A program made the position numbers and the translations under genes. 64,000 bases of DNA from Algoriphagus aquaeductus (GTDB taxonomy: Bacteria; Bacteroidota; Bacteroidia; Cytophagales; Cyclobacteriaceae): positions 248,001 through 312,000 of the forward strand of contig NZ_QKTX01000002.1 of assembly GCF_003253485.1 (NCBI RefSeq). The letters are read 5' to 3'. Positions 9,409 through 18,780 of the stretch are shown here, in pieces. The notes beneath the pieces were generated by a model, which saw only the letters and a list, made by a program, of their open reading frames with translations, did no database searches and was not told the DNA's origin. The first letter of the stretch is position 1. Each line of letters begins with the position of its first letter.

Positions 9409-10474
9409 AGTGCTTGTGATCCATTCGGTGCTTTTTCAGGATATCCTCTCCAAAGTCATTTCCTTTTTCTCTAAAAATCGAGTGGATATGGTTGGCATTA
9501 TCCAGGAAACCCACATTGTCATATTCGATCAGAAAGTCCGGCGAATGAATAACATAATAATGTGCCTTCATGGGTTCGTAGCTGCCGATCCAGGCGAAAT
9601 ACACCGAATCCATTCCTCGGGCATGAAGTTTGGCTAGGTATTCTTCGGCTTTCTGATGATCCAGATTGCCAAGGTATTCTTCGATGAGGTAGTGGAGGAT
9701 TTTTTGTTGGCCATCGTTGAGTTCAGAGCCTTTGATGCCTTTGAATTCTTCCAGCCATTGTGGTCTATCGGGACTGGTGATGATGTCTCCGGGTACCTTT
9801 TCGCTGAGAGTAGCTTTGGCTTTTTGAGAATCATCCAGGGCATTGATCAGCCAAAATCCATAGTCCTCTTCCTTGCTAAGTGGCCGTAAGCCTGCATATT
9901 GGGTCGCCTCCACTACAGCAGGATCCGAACCCAAAAACAAGGGGGTCATGGTAAATTCATCCCCAGCCACGGTGAGATTGATAGACAAGTGATGTCCTTC
10001 AAATTTCAGCCCCCAAGTGTCTTCTGTTTCCGGATTTCCGGCGATAGCCAGGTAGTAGTTTCCGTAATCCCAATTCAATTTTCGGATAAATTCCATACTT
10101 CGCTCTGGGACTTTTCCTTCCTGAAACTGAATCTCAAACAGCTCATGGAGGATGTCATCCACCTGCATGATGGCAAAGGTTTTCAGGTAGCCCTGTGAAC
10201 TGAAGATGGAGCTAAGGACTTTGTGGAAGGCGATTTTGCTGGCTGGAGAAAGATCACCATATCGCAGTCCGGCTCGGGGTGCCAATCCTAGCGGGAGGTT
10301 GGTCCATTGAGTTCTGGCGCTGTCCGACAAAGCGATGGTGCCAGCATTCCGTTCTTCTTCACTTAAAGTGGAAAGGAATCCAGTTGTTGATTTTTTCAGC
10401 AATTCGGTGGATTGAGTCCAAGAATTGGAGGTGGAGAAAAGGATAATTAAGCACGTAACCAAGAGCGCTTTCAT
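9407..10474 (-). CDS. DUF3500 domain-containing secreted protein
   Basis: 355 residues with a signal peptide (MKALLVTCLIILFSTSNSWTQ). The body follows the DUF3500 layout: a start of the type FLSTLSEEERNAGTIALSD, then RAGLRYGDLSPASKIAFHKVL, a central WGLKFEGHHLSINLTV segment, and a C-terminal HYYVIHSPDFLIEYDN segment with conserved histidines. Function of the family is not established to my knowledge. Its gene starts 6 bp after the stop of the upstream membrane protein gene, so the two are probably cotranscribed. Confidence 0.85.
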   Translation of the reverse strand: MKALLVTCLIILFSTSNSWTQSTELLKKSTTGFLSTLSEEERNAGTIALSDSARTQWTNLPLGLAPRAGLRYGDLSPASKIAFHKVLSSIFSSQGYLKTFAIMQVDDILHELFEIQFQEGKVPERSMEFIRKLNWDYGNYYLAIAGNPETEDTWGLKFEGHHLSINLTVAGDEFTMTPLFLGSDPAVVEATQYAGLRPLSKEEDYGFWLINALDDSQKAKATLSEKVPGDIITSPDRPQWLEEFKGIKGSELNDGQQKILHYLIEEYLGNLDHQKAEEYLAKLHARGMDSVYFAWIGSYEPMKAHYYVIHSPDFLIEYDNVGFLDNANHIHSIFREKGNDFGEDILKKHRMDHKH

Positions 10475-10480
10475 GGATAT

Positions 10481-11242
10481 TTAGTTTAGTATGAAATTGA
10501 CAAATTGCTCCCAAGCGGGGGTTTTGGTAAGGGTGAAATAACCTATCTGAACGGTGAGGTATAGTCCCAAAGCAATCAGGAGCGGCCAGGATTTTTTGCC
10601 TTTTCTTAAGTCCTGAAGCAATAAAATAAGTATGATCAGGTCATTTATTACAAATGCCAAGGTTTCAACCGGAATACCGAAGCCCAGGGTTTCCAGACCA
10701 AACCAAAAGAAAAGGGTCCGATCCAGTGTCGGTCCCATAAACGTGAGGGCAGCGGCGATCATAAATCGGGCATGAATGGAGGACTGCTTTCTAAAGGCAA
10801 TCGCTAACCCATAAAACACTATCAGCCAAAAAATATAGGTAAAGGCAAGTGCATGGTAGGCAGCAATCACTATTCTCCCTTCTGCTTCCGTGTAGGGTGC
10901 AATTCCCTGGGCCAAATCACTTTCTAAGGAAGTGATTTGAGTAGCGTAGCCGTTTTTCAAAACCCAATAGGTGACCAAAATCAGAACCGGTACCAGGAAG
11001 TAGCTCAACCTGCCTAGACTTCGGTGAAGTCGCACTTGCCTATATCGGATCAAGAGGGGTTGGATAATCATCATGCCCATCCAAATACCCATTAAAATGA
11101 AATGGGCATGAATCATTGTCGGACTGAAATCCAGCTTGGTAAAATAAGTGAAGTAAAATCCAGTAAAGACCAGCGGAATAAAAAGCATGAGCCAGTAACC
11201 CAGGTTTGGGTAGAGCCGATAGACATTTTCTTTCATCGCCAT
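10481..11242 (-). CDS. Seven-TM membrane protein of unknown function
   Basis: 253 residues with about seven hydrophobic segments. I do not recognise the family with certainty. Conserved-looking polar residues lie inside or next to membrane helices: HAHF near residue 45, RYRQVRLHRSLGRLSY near 70, and AYHAL near 130. Histidines of this kind could hold a metal or haem, but that is only a guess. The second ATG (11236) is an equally good start. It is placed directly before the DUF3500 gene (6-bp gap), suggesting a two-gene operon. Confidence 0.7.
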   Translation of the reverse strand: MAMKENVYRLYPNLGYWLMLFIPLVFTGFYFTYFTKLDFSPTMIHAHFILMGIWMGMMIIQPLLIRYRQVRLHRSLGRLSYFLVPVLILVTYWVLKNGYATQITSLESDLAQGIAPYTEAEGRIVIAAYHALAFTYIFWLIVFYGLAIAFRKQSSIHARFMIAAALTFMGPTLDRTLFFWFGLETLGFGIPVETLAFVINDLIILILLLQDLRKGKKSWPLLIALGLYLTVQIGYFTLTKTPAWEQFVNFILN

Positions 11243-12210
11243 AATAAAATAGAATAAAGTGAAGGTGATTTCTATGGTGCTAGTTGGCGGTAATCAAAAA
11301 AGAATGGGGTGGTAATCGACCGAGAAATTCCAATACTTAGGTAAACATGGATTAAGTTAACCAATTTTGCTGGAAATCAAGATTTTGGGTTCAGCGCCAC
11401 CAAAAATTAGATTTCAGACTTTTCGCCGTTCTTTCCGGAAAGGAAAAGATAATTCAAGTTTTCATCTACCACCTGGAGTCAGGTTCTATCCGCCTATTTC
11501 TCTTCCTCCTAGAATCCAAGATAAATCTCAAAAGCTTGACATTTCGAAGAGCCTGCAGATGGGCCTTTTTCATCCATGTACTTTCCGAAAAAACATCTTG
11601 AAGGAAAACGAGTTTGGGGTATGGAGGAATGTTGTGCATGAAGTAGTATTTTGATGAAGTATACGGCGTTAGTATTTTTCATTTGAACCAACCACTGGAC
11701 GAGTAAAACCGCCTTTAAAGTTTAAAAAAGATCGTAAACCGTCAAACCAAGTAGGGTTAAAGCGGTAGATTAGTGTCAGACCAGGATCGGAGGTCTACAC
11801 TTCAAAATCAATCTTAAGAAATAATTTATTTGCTTTCAGGGGATGGTGAAGACAGATTTTGTAGACTATTCAATAAGGATATCCGGGACATTGCACGTAG
11901 GGATCAAATAGCGGATTTTACTTTATGAAAAATCCCTCTAGCCATAAGAGAAGGGGAATATGTCAAAATCCAGCATCAAAACTTTGAGTCCTTTGGCTAC
12001 TTGCAGGTTTGAGCATACTTAGACCATTCAAAAAATTTCATCCAAAAAACCAATGGATATTGGGGGAAAAAATGTTAAGCGGATCAAAAGAATTTCTTAT
12101 TTTTCTAAGAATAATAAAAACCAATAAATAGAATTGTTAGAGAATTCTTTTCATAGTCCAATTTATTATTGAAAAAACCATTTTTCTTTCAAATCATAAC
12201 TTTAACGTAA
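11243..12210. other. Long gene-poor region, 968 bp
   Basis: Between the divergent membrane-protein gene and the FIST gene. The two short frames in it (plus 11367-11654, minus 11509-11691) have unnatural composition and no start context, and I recognise no RNA or repeat. The last 45 bp contain TTG (12169-12171) and TAACTTTA (12197-12204) 28 bp apart, a possible -33/-7 promoter for the FIST gene. The rest may be a decayed gene. Confidence 0.4.
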
Positions 12211-13413
12211 ATGAAAACTAAAGTAGGGGTTGGCTACAGCAATCAAACGGATTCTTTTGCAGCAGGGAAGGAGGCTACAGCGGCAGCCTTGGAAAACGGG
12301 GGCTTGGAAAAAGCAGATTTTGCATTGATTTTTTGTGGAGGCAAACATAATCCAAAAGAATTTTTAGAAGGAGTGAATTCATTGATTCCAACCTGTCAAA
12401 AAGCAGGTGGGACATCTTTTGGAATAATTACTGACTCATTTATTGGGTATGACGGGTTTGAAGTGGGGGTGACTCTATTCAGCTCTGAAAAAATCAAATT
12501 CACTGTCTTGGCACAGGGAAACTTAAATGAAAATGAATTTGTGGCCGGTGATGAACTCGGGAAAAAGATTGAATCTGCCGGAGTGGAAGATCTTCAGGCA
12601 CTTTGGGTATTTTATGATTCGAGTAAAAACCAAAGTCCTCCGATGCTTAATTTTGCCACGCCACTGTTTGCAGCCTTGGAACCTCATTTACCCAAGGGTC
12701 TTCCTTGTGCGGGAGGGGGATTTTTGGCAGATATGAGGCTCAGTCAATGTTACCAGTTTGTAGATGACAAAATCGTCTCTCAGCATGCCTTGGCCATTTT
12801 GATTTCAGGTGAATGTACCATGGAAACCACCATCCTTCATGGATGCCATCCCTGCAGTGATTACCTGACTGTTACCAAGGCCGAAGGTCCTGTTGTATTT
12901 GAAATTGACCATCGACCTGCAGTCGATGTCATTCATGAGCTTTTGGGAGGGAGTGAGGTTGTGGACATTAAGGATTTTGCCATGAACGTCACGCTAGGCA
13001 TAAATAGGGGAGAAAAGTTCGGTGAGTTTAAGGAGAGTGAATTCGCTAACCGGCTTACCCTGGCAGTGGACGAACCCAACAAAGCATTGGTCATGTTTGA
13101 GCCGGATCTGGTAGCCGGTTCAGAGGTTCAATTGATGCACCGAAATCTGGAGCCGGATTACCTGAATTCGGTAATCGACGGGGTAAAGGACATTATTCAT
13201 AAGTTGAACCCTGTTTTTTCACTGTATATTAATTGTGGAGGAAGAGCTCGTCCCTTTTCCGGAGTTAATTTTGAGGATGCTGAATCCGTACAGGACGCAG
13301 TGGGATCTGTTCCCTTGGCAGGATTTTATTCCGGAGTGGAAGTGGCCCGGGTAGGGGAGTTTTTGCAGCCCTTAGATTGGACGGGGGTATTGTGTTTCCT
13401 AGCTGAAAAATAA
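12211..13413 (+). CDS. FIST domain signal-sensing protein
   Basis: 400 residues built as FIST_N (about 20-200) followed by FIST_C (about 220-370). Typical segments are ALIFCGGKHNPKEFLEGVNS, CQKAGGTSFGIIT, LPCAGGGFLADM, and at the end YINCGGRARPF with GFYSGVEVARVG. There is no signal peptide or membrane segment, so it is cytoplasmic. FIST domains are proposed small-ligand (possibly amino-acid) sensors and usually accompany signalling output domains. Here the output appears to be the adenylate cyclase encoded 5 bp downstream. Possible promoter TAACTTTA at 12197-12204 leaves almost no leader. Confidence 0.88.
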   Translation: MKTKVGVGYSNQTDSFAAGKEATAAALENGGLEKADFALIFCGGKHNPKEFLEGVNSLIPTCQKAGGTSFGIITDSFIGYDGFEVGVTLFSSEKIKFTVLAQGNLNENEFVAGDELGKKIESAGVEDLQALWVFYDSSKNQSPPMLNFATPLFAALEPHLPKGLPCAGGGFLADMRLSQCYQFVDDKIVSQHALAILISGECTMETTILHGCHPCSDYLTVTKAEGPVVFEIDHRPAVDVIHELLGGSEVVDIKDFAMNVTLGINRGEKFGEFKESEFANRLTLAVDEPNKALVMFEPDLVAGSEVQLMHRNLEPDYLNSVIDGVKDIIHKLNPVFSLYINCGGRARPFSGVNFEDAESVQDAVGSVPLAGFYSGVEVARVGEFLQPLDWTGVLCFLAEK

Positions 13414-13418
13414 TCACG

Positions 13419-14741
13419 ATGTCCTCCTTGGAAGAGAAGCTTGTTCAGGCACAAAAAGAGATCGATTATTACAAAGGGAGATTGAAGCAGCTATCCACCT
13501 CCTATATGGCGCTTGAGTATAGGACGGCTGATCTTTCAAAGGATGTCCTTCAAATGACTGAGGGACTAAAAGTAATCGCCGAACTTCAGGATGTGGATGC
13601 GATGAGCGACGAGGATCAGCTGTTTGACAACCTTGCTGAAAGCATCAACATTCGTCTGAAAATGGATGTGGCAGCCATCCTCCTTCCTGTCAAAGAAAGG
13701 AAACTGGAGTTTGAGATGCGTTATCTGAAGGGATTTGGTAGCTACAATACCGAAGGCGTAAGGAAAAAAATCATTAAAGTTCCCGAAGAAGTTTATCAAA
13801 GCAAGGAGGCTGTCTTGTTCAATAAGACGGATGAAAAATCGGAGTTTGGAGCATATCTGTCCCAGGAGCTGGAAATTGAAAACCTGTTGTTTTCCCCAAT
13901 CATCCACAATAAAAATATCTTAGGATACTTTTTTGCCGGTAGGCGAACTCAGCTATTACAAAAAGGAAAGGGAATATTACCCTACCACCTCAATATTATG
14001 GATGCGATTGGCGGGGTGATTTCTACTGTTCAAAATCAGTTGGAAAGACAGCTTGTCCTCGAGCAACTGGTCAATGAGCGGACCAAAGAACTTCAAGAGG
14101 AAAAAGAGATCAGCGAAAATCTCCTATTGAATATTTTGCCATTTGAAACTACTCAGGAATTAAAAAAGAACGGTAAAGTAAAAGCCAAAGATTATAGCAT
14201 GGTAACTGTGCTTTTCACAGACTTCATAGACTTTACCAAATATAGCGAAGGCATGTCTCCCAAAGAGCTGGTAGAGCAGATTGACTTTTATTACCGGGAG
14301 ATGGATCATATTACCATGAAGCATGGCGTAGAGAAAATCAAAACTATAGGGGATAGTTACATGTGTGCGGCGGGATTGCCGGTAGAGCGGGATGATCATG
14401 CTGTGGCGGCCGTTCGGGCTGCTTTGGAGATTCGAGATTTTGTAGAACAGACCAAGGAAAGGAAAATGAAGACCGGGGAGCCCTATTTCGAGATTAGAAT
14501 AGGCCTCAATAGTGGTCCGATAGTAGCGGGTATCGTGGGGATCAAGAAATTTGCTTATGACATCTGGGGCGATACAGTCAATGTGGCGTCAAGGATGGAA
14601 TCAAGTGGGATTTCCGGGGAAGTTAATATCAGTCAATCCACTTATTTATTAGTCAAAGACCTTTTTCACTGTGAATACAGAGGACAGATACCTGTAAAAA
14701 ATAAGGGGGATATTGCCATGTACTTGGTAAATCCCAAATAA
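13419..14741 (+). CDS. Class III adenylate cyclase with coiled coil and GAF-like sensor
   Basis: 440 residues: N-terminal coiled coil (1-60), a GAF-like region (about 65-205), a second coiled linker (205-250), and a class III cyclase catalytic domain (about 258-440). Catalytic residues are complete: metal aspartates D268 (FTDFIDFT) and D312 (IGDSYM); purine-selecting K308 (EKIKTIGD) and D381 (YDIWGDTVN), which point to ATP rather than GTP; and transition-state N388 and R392 (VNVASR). The Gly usual in the first metal motif is replaced by Asp271. It is soluble, and being 5 bp behind the FIST gene it is probably cotranscribed and may be controlled by it. No dedicated cAMP receptor is seen nearby. 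Confidence 0.92.
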   Translation: MSSLEEKLVQAQKEIDYYKGRLKQLSTSYMALEYRTADLSKDVLQMTEGLKVIAELQDVDAMSDEDQLFDNLAESINIRLKMDVAAILLPVKERKLEFEMRYLKGFGSYNTEGVRKKIIKVPEEVYQSKEAVLFNKTDEKSEFGAYLSQELEIENLLFSPIIHNKNILGYFFAGRRTQLLQKGKGILPYHLNIMDAIGGVISTVQNQLERQLVLEQLVNERTKELQEEKEISENLLLNILPFETTQELKKNGKVKAKDYSMVTVLFTDFIDFTKYSEGMSPKELVEQIDFYYREMDHITMKHGVEKIKTIGDSYMCAAGLPVERDDHAVAAVRAALEIRDFVEQTKERKMKTGEPYFEIRIGLNSGPIVAGIVGIKKFAYDIWGDTVNVASRMESSGISGEVNISQSTYLLVKDLFHCEYRGQIPVKNKGDIAMYLVNPK

Positions 14742-14821
14742 TTTCAATTAACTCCTGGCCACCATTCAGAATTTTAGATGGGAAGCCTCCACTCATTTTT
14801 AACCCATTAAATTCATTTGGT

Positions 14822-16984
14822 ATGAGTCAATTCGATTTCCCAAGAATTAATTTTCATGGCAGTGTTTTGCTGGATGTACCCACAGGAAACAACAACAAGT
14901 TTGCCCCTTTGATAATTTACGATCAGGTGGACGCTTTGCCATATAACCCTCCAAGAGTATATATCACTGCAGAACAATTGCCAGCGGTCCAACAGCTTGG
15001 GTATGCCGTTTCTACGGATGATACCGGGCAGAATTATGTGGCGATTGAGGGCATCTCCAGGGAAAATTACGATCAGTGGGCAACCAGTCTCTTGGGTCGT
15101 TCCGGCTTGGATGATTGCTATATTCCGCTTTACAAGGAGATTCCCTTAAAAGGGGATGGGGCCCAGCCTTCGCTCTACGATGGATTGGTACAGCCGGGGT
15201 ATTGGAATTATTTCGGAGACCTCAGTGTCTTTGCTGAGGATATTCGGATCACCGGGATTCAGGTAGCAGATGGTCAGGGTGGTGTGATTACCTTTACTCA
15301 CGGAAATTCAGATGGGTGCCCGGCAGGTTTGGCCCAATTGCTCAATCAATCCTTTTCTTTCCATCAGCAATTTTTCGAACCCGGTTCCAGGACTACGGCC
15401 ATGCTTTGTGACATAGACAGTGTGGGTGACACCTGTACCCAAATGTTTTGTTCTTTGGCAGGGATCTATGGAAATTCTCTAGGACAAGAAAAGACCTATT
15501 TCACTGGAGTGCCCTGTAAGTCCACCTTCAATTGGTTGTCTTTTTCCAAAGTGCTCAATTGGAATAACCCACTTCTGTCTCCCATGTCAGGAGGAACCTA
15601 CTTCAACTCTACCCTTGCGCTAAATTCCGATCAAACCGACCCCTTATTCCAGCAAGACTTAAATCAGGAAGCCGGATTTTCGGTTGATGCGCTTTCTATG
15701 AAAATCCTCATCCATCAGGTCTATGAGGTCAGAAATCCCCTTTACGACAAAATGCCTACTGCTCCCTTGGGAAATAATCAGACCTCGGTACCAAAGAATC
15801 CAGCTCGGGTGGCATTTTCCGGTTCTTTATGTCCTTTTGTCGAAGGTACAGACATGAAGACGACCAATATTGCCAGAATCCTCAAAAATGGAATTGCAGC
15901 AAATCCTACCCTGGACCTGAGCGGAATCGTGACTCCTACGCCAATGGGACAAAACCAAACCCCGCTATCAGTCCCGTCCACGGTTCAGCTTGCTCCGGCG
16001 TTTTTAAAGGTAAATTATCAAAAGAAAGTGATCAGCCTGGATGTGTTAAACACAATTTGCGAATATGGTGTAGGACTTGGTGATTACAGCAAATATGGAG
16101 GTCCATCCTCTATTCCTCCATTCTTGGGTTTTGAAAATTATGATTTTGGACCACTCTCCCTAAATTTCCTTCCGGACGATCAATCGCCCTCAACCGTAAT
16201 TGGCACATTTGACCATGCCAAAGATTACAATATGGCTGTATTTTTAGCCCGAGGAGGTGTCATGGACTTCCCCATTCCCCCCGGAATACCGGATTTCTCA
16301 AAAGGTAAATTCGAGATTTATCGTAATGGGCAACCTCTTCTGATCGAAGATGATTATTTGATCCAGTCGGACCAGCAAGGATCATATGCTGAGCAAAATC
16401 AATCTGCTTCCGATGGATACAAATCTGATGGACCGGGAAGGGGACCAGTCATTTTGAGGTGCTTTTATCGAGGCAATCCAGTGACTGCACCGGTGGCCGG
16501 GAAAATCCGAAACGGAGCAACGAATGCTTTGGAGGATTTTAGTTTTTATGATGGGGTAACATTTGAATACGACACCCAAAAAGCGGGGTGCTTTCAATAT
16601 GTATTAGGAATTAATCCTGCCCAGTATTTTACACCCACCAATAAGGCAGAAGTATTTTATTTGATAGCCAATGGATATACCGTGACCACCCGAGTATTGG
16701 CGGCCGCTCCAGAACTCGAGGTTTACCTGAATGGCTCAGTTCCCTTGACCTGGCAGGTACTGTATGAAAACATTTTGTCCAATTATCACAGTGTTTTGCC
16801 CATTATGAATGCGATCCTCCCATTCAATGAAGCGGTTTGGAGTGAGCCCTATACTATGCGCAGAATGCTGATGCTGACCGATAGCAAAAACTGGGGAGGA
16901 TATATGTATATGCCAGTAACCCGGGAATTGTCCAAAAACCAACAGGCCCTGCTTCAAATGTGGGCCAAGCAAAAAATGGGTTAA
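14822..16984 (+). CDS. VioB/RebD N-terminal-domain-like protein without the ferritin-like domain
   Basis: 720 residues, no signal peptide. The start FDFPRINFHGSVLLDVPTG resembles VioB (DFPRIHFRG) and RebD (DLPRLHFAG), the bisindole-forming iminophenyl-pyruvate dimer/chromopyrrolate synthases. Further matches from memory: DDYLIQSD near residue 505 with VILRCFYRGNP, and the end RRMLMLTD ... YMYMPVTRELSKNQQALL, which corresponds to the VioB segment RLMWQM ... YYMPSTRELS. In VioB the ferritin-like domain follows that point; here the protein stops. So it corresponds to roughly the first 600 residues of VioB alone, and enzyme activity cannot be assumed. No violacein- or rebeccamycin-type genes are adjacent. 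The following kelch-like gene begins within 20 bp. Confidence 0.68.
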   Translation: MSQFDFPRINFHGSVLLDVPTGNNNKFAPLIIYDQVDALPYNPPRVYITAEQLPAVQQLGYAVSTDDTGQNYVAIEGISRENYDQWATSLLGRSGLDDCYIPLYKEIPLKGDGAQPSLYDGLVQPGYWNYFGDLSVFAEDIRITGIQVADGQGGVITFTHGNSDGCPAGLAQLLNQSFSFHQQFFEPGSRTTAMLCDIDSVGDTCTQMFCSLAGIYGNSLGQEKTYFTGVPCKSTFNWLSFSKVLNWNNPLLSPMSGGTYFNSTLALNSDQTDPLFQQDLNQEAGFSVDALSMKILIHQVYEVRNPLYDKMPTAPLGNNQTSVPKNPARVAFSGSLCPFVEGTDMKTTNIARILKNGIAANPTLDLSGIVTPTPMGQNQTPLSVPSTVQLAPAFLKVNYQKKVISLDVLNTICEYGVGLGDYSKYGGPSSIPPFLGFENYDFGPLSLNFLPDDQSPSTVIGTFDHAKDYNMAVFLARGGVMDFPIPPGIPDFSKGKFEIYRNGQPLLIEDDYLIQSDQQGSYAEQNQSASDGYKSDGPGRGPVILRCFYRGNPVTAPVAGKIRNGATNALEDFSFYDGVTFEYDTQKAGCFQYVLGINPAQYFTPTNKAEVFYLIANGYTVTTRVLAAAPELEVYLNGSVPLTWQVLYENILSNYHSVLPIMNAILPFNEAVWSEPYTMRRMLMLTDSKNWGGYMYMPVTRELSKNQQALLQMWAKQKMG

Positions 16985-17003
16985 GATGCCAACTCTCACA
17001 AAC

Positions 17004-18485
17004 ATGAAAAATTCAACATTGGTCCTATTAGGCTGTTCCATAAGCTTGCTGCTGAATCAATTTTGCTCTTCTCCCAAAGAGAAAAACACTGCGACAATAG
17101 AAAAAGATGCCTTGATGGCTTCCCCTTTGGTGAAACGGGTCCAACAGCTCTTTGAGACTGGTGGTGGGGACAGTACCCTACAGGATTTTATTCAGGTCAA
17201 CTTGGAACCTATAGATCCCGGGTTTAAGATTCCTGCTCTTCAAAGTCCGGTTTTTGCCACCTATGGCAATCAGTGGGTCTTCTTTGGAGGCAGAAAATCA
17301 GGGCTGCACAACATGAACAATGATCCGCCCGCTTTTCCTAACCTGCTGGCAAACGATTCTATTTGGGTGGTTGATTTAATCCAGAAAACTGCGGTGGGGG
17401 TGCCATTGCCCAAAGCGTATTTTACCTACCTGAGTGGAAGTAGCATGCTCCACTTCCAAGATGGGGAGACGCTGTATGCTTCCGGAGGCTATACCTCTTT
17501 GGATAATTCTAAAGTCAGCAACTGGACTTCAGACTCCTTTTTCGAAATCAATATTCCCAATCTCATCCTTTACGTGACTTCCGGAGGCACCAGCCCAAGT
17601 TTGGAACAGGTTTTTACCAAGGTGATCAGCGATCCATTTCTGCAGGTCACTGGGGGTGAAATGATGGTTGTAAATGGAAATTTCTATCTCATAGGGGGGC
17701 AAAATTATAAAGGCGCATACCTTCCAGGAAATAATGGGGCTTACACTTCTGCTATTCGTAAATTCTCTCTCAAATCAGAGGGGAATGGCTGGATGCTCAC
17801 CGATACGCTCTCTATAATTGACTCTGTCAAACTTCACCGAAGAGATTATACCCTGGCCAGAGTCATCACCGCTGACACGGATTCTATGGGGGCGGTTATC
17901 TATGGCGGGGTTTTTAACAGACAAGGTCTTGGATACCGTGCGCCGGTTTACCTCAATGGTCTCGGATCAGGAAATCCAACCGTCACCATGGATCAAGAGA
18001 CCTTGCAAAAAGTAAATTTATATTCAGCCGCCCAAATCGATGCTGTTTTAGCTTTTGGTCAATATCGAGTGAGCCGGGTATCTATCTTGGGAGGAATCAC
18101 TTACATGAGTTATGATTCCAACTCAGGAGGATTGATAGTCCCGGAGATTCCTCTTCCTTTTTCCAATTTGATATCGTCTTATTATACTAATGGACAAGGG
18201 GAAACCATCGAAATGGTACAGACTCCGCCAAATCCCATGATGCCAGGCTTTTTGGGTACAAACGCCCTGTTTTTTCCTTTGGAAAACTTGCGGTATGGAG
18301 ACTCGGACACCATCATTGATTTGAACAAAGTTTTCCCTGATGGTACTCAAGGGCCGGTATTGGTAGGCTATATGTATGGGGGGATTTCTTCTCCCGTGGC
18401 CAATCCCATGTCTGGAATGCAGAATTACAATACAAAAGTGAATAATACTCTTTTCGGAGTGTATATGACCTTGGGGTTGGAATAG
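17004..18485 (+). CDS. Kelch-like secreted (lipo)protein
   Basis: The start was chosen at the ATG at 17004 rather than 16986, because it gives a signal sequence (MKNSTLVLLGC, then a longer hydrophobic run to about residue 22). Cys11 in LLGC could be a lipobox, although the preceding hydrophobic run is short; QFC at residue 21 is a weaker candidate. The mature protein (about 470 residues) has spaced Gly-Gly blades of a kelch-type propeller: VFFGGRKSGL, LYASGGYTSLDNS, FYLIGGQNYKG and GAVIYGGVFNRQGLG. Probably an envelope beta-propeller. It follows the VioB-like gene with almost no gap, so the two are likely coexpressed. Function unknown. Confidence 0.65.
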   Translation: MKNSTLVLLGCSISLLLNQFCSSPKEKNTATIEKDALMASPLVKRVQQLFETGGGDSTLQDFIQVNLEPIDPGFKIPALQSPVFATYGNQWVFFGGRKSGLHNMNNDPPAFPNLLANDSIWVVDLIQKTAVGVPLPKAYFTYLSGSSMLHFQDGETLYASGGYTSLDNSKVSNWTSDSFFEINIPNLILYVTSGGTSPSLEQVFTKVISDPFLQVTGGEMMVVNGNFYLIGGQNYKGAYLPGNNGAYTSAIRKFSLKSEGNGWMLTDTLSIIDSVKLHRRDYTLARVITADTDSMGAVIYGGVFNRQGLGYRAPVYLNGLGSGNPTVTMDQETLQKVNLYSAAQIDAVLAFGQYRVSRVSILGGITYMSYDSNSGGLIVPEIPLPFSNLISSYYTNGQGETIEMVQTPPNPMMPGFLGTNALFFPLENLRYGDSDTIIDLNKVFPDGTQGPVLVGYMYGGISSPVANPMSGMQNYNTKVNNTLFGVYMTLGLE

Positions 18486-18780
18486 AGGTCTTCGTGGCGG
18501 CCGAAAGGGAAGAAGTATCCAAATAAGCTGGATCACTTAATGTCCCTAATTTACCTGACTTGATCTATAATTGTGGGAGGTGGATAATTTGCTTCTTTTT
18601 CAAGAACATACCCATTTTGATCCAGCATATGAAAATAAAGGAGAAGAGGTAAAAACATGCTTTCCTTTATGGTCTGCCGATGCTTACTTTTGGATCGAAA
18701 TTTTAGGAAATCCTAATGCTTCACATCTTTAATTACTGAATCTTTGTGGTCTTAATATTTTTGGAATGGAGGTAAAAAAA

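Noticed and set aside
11367-11654. Plus-strand frame of 95 codons in the empty region
   Set aside because: No start context, odd composition and no recognisable domain.
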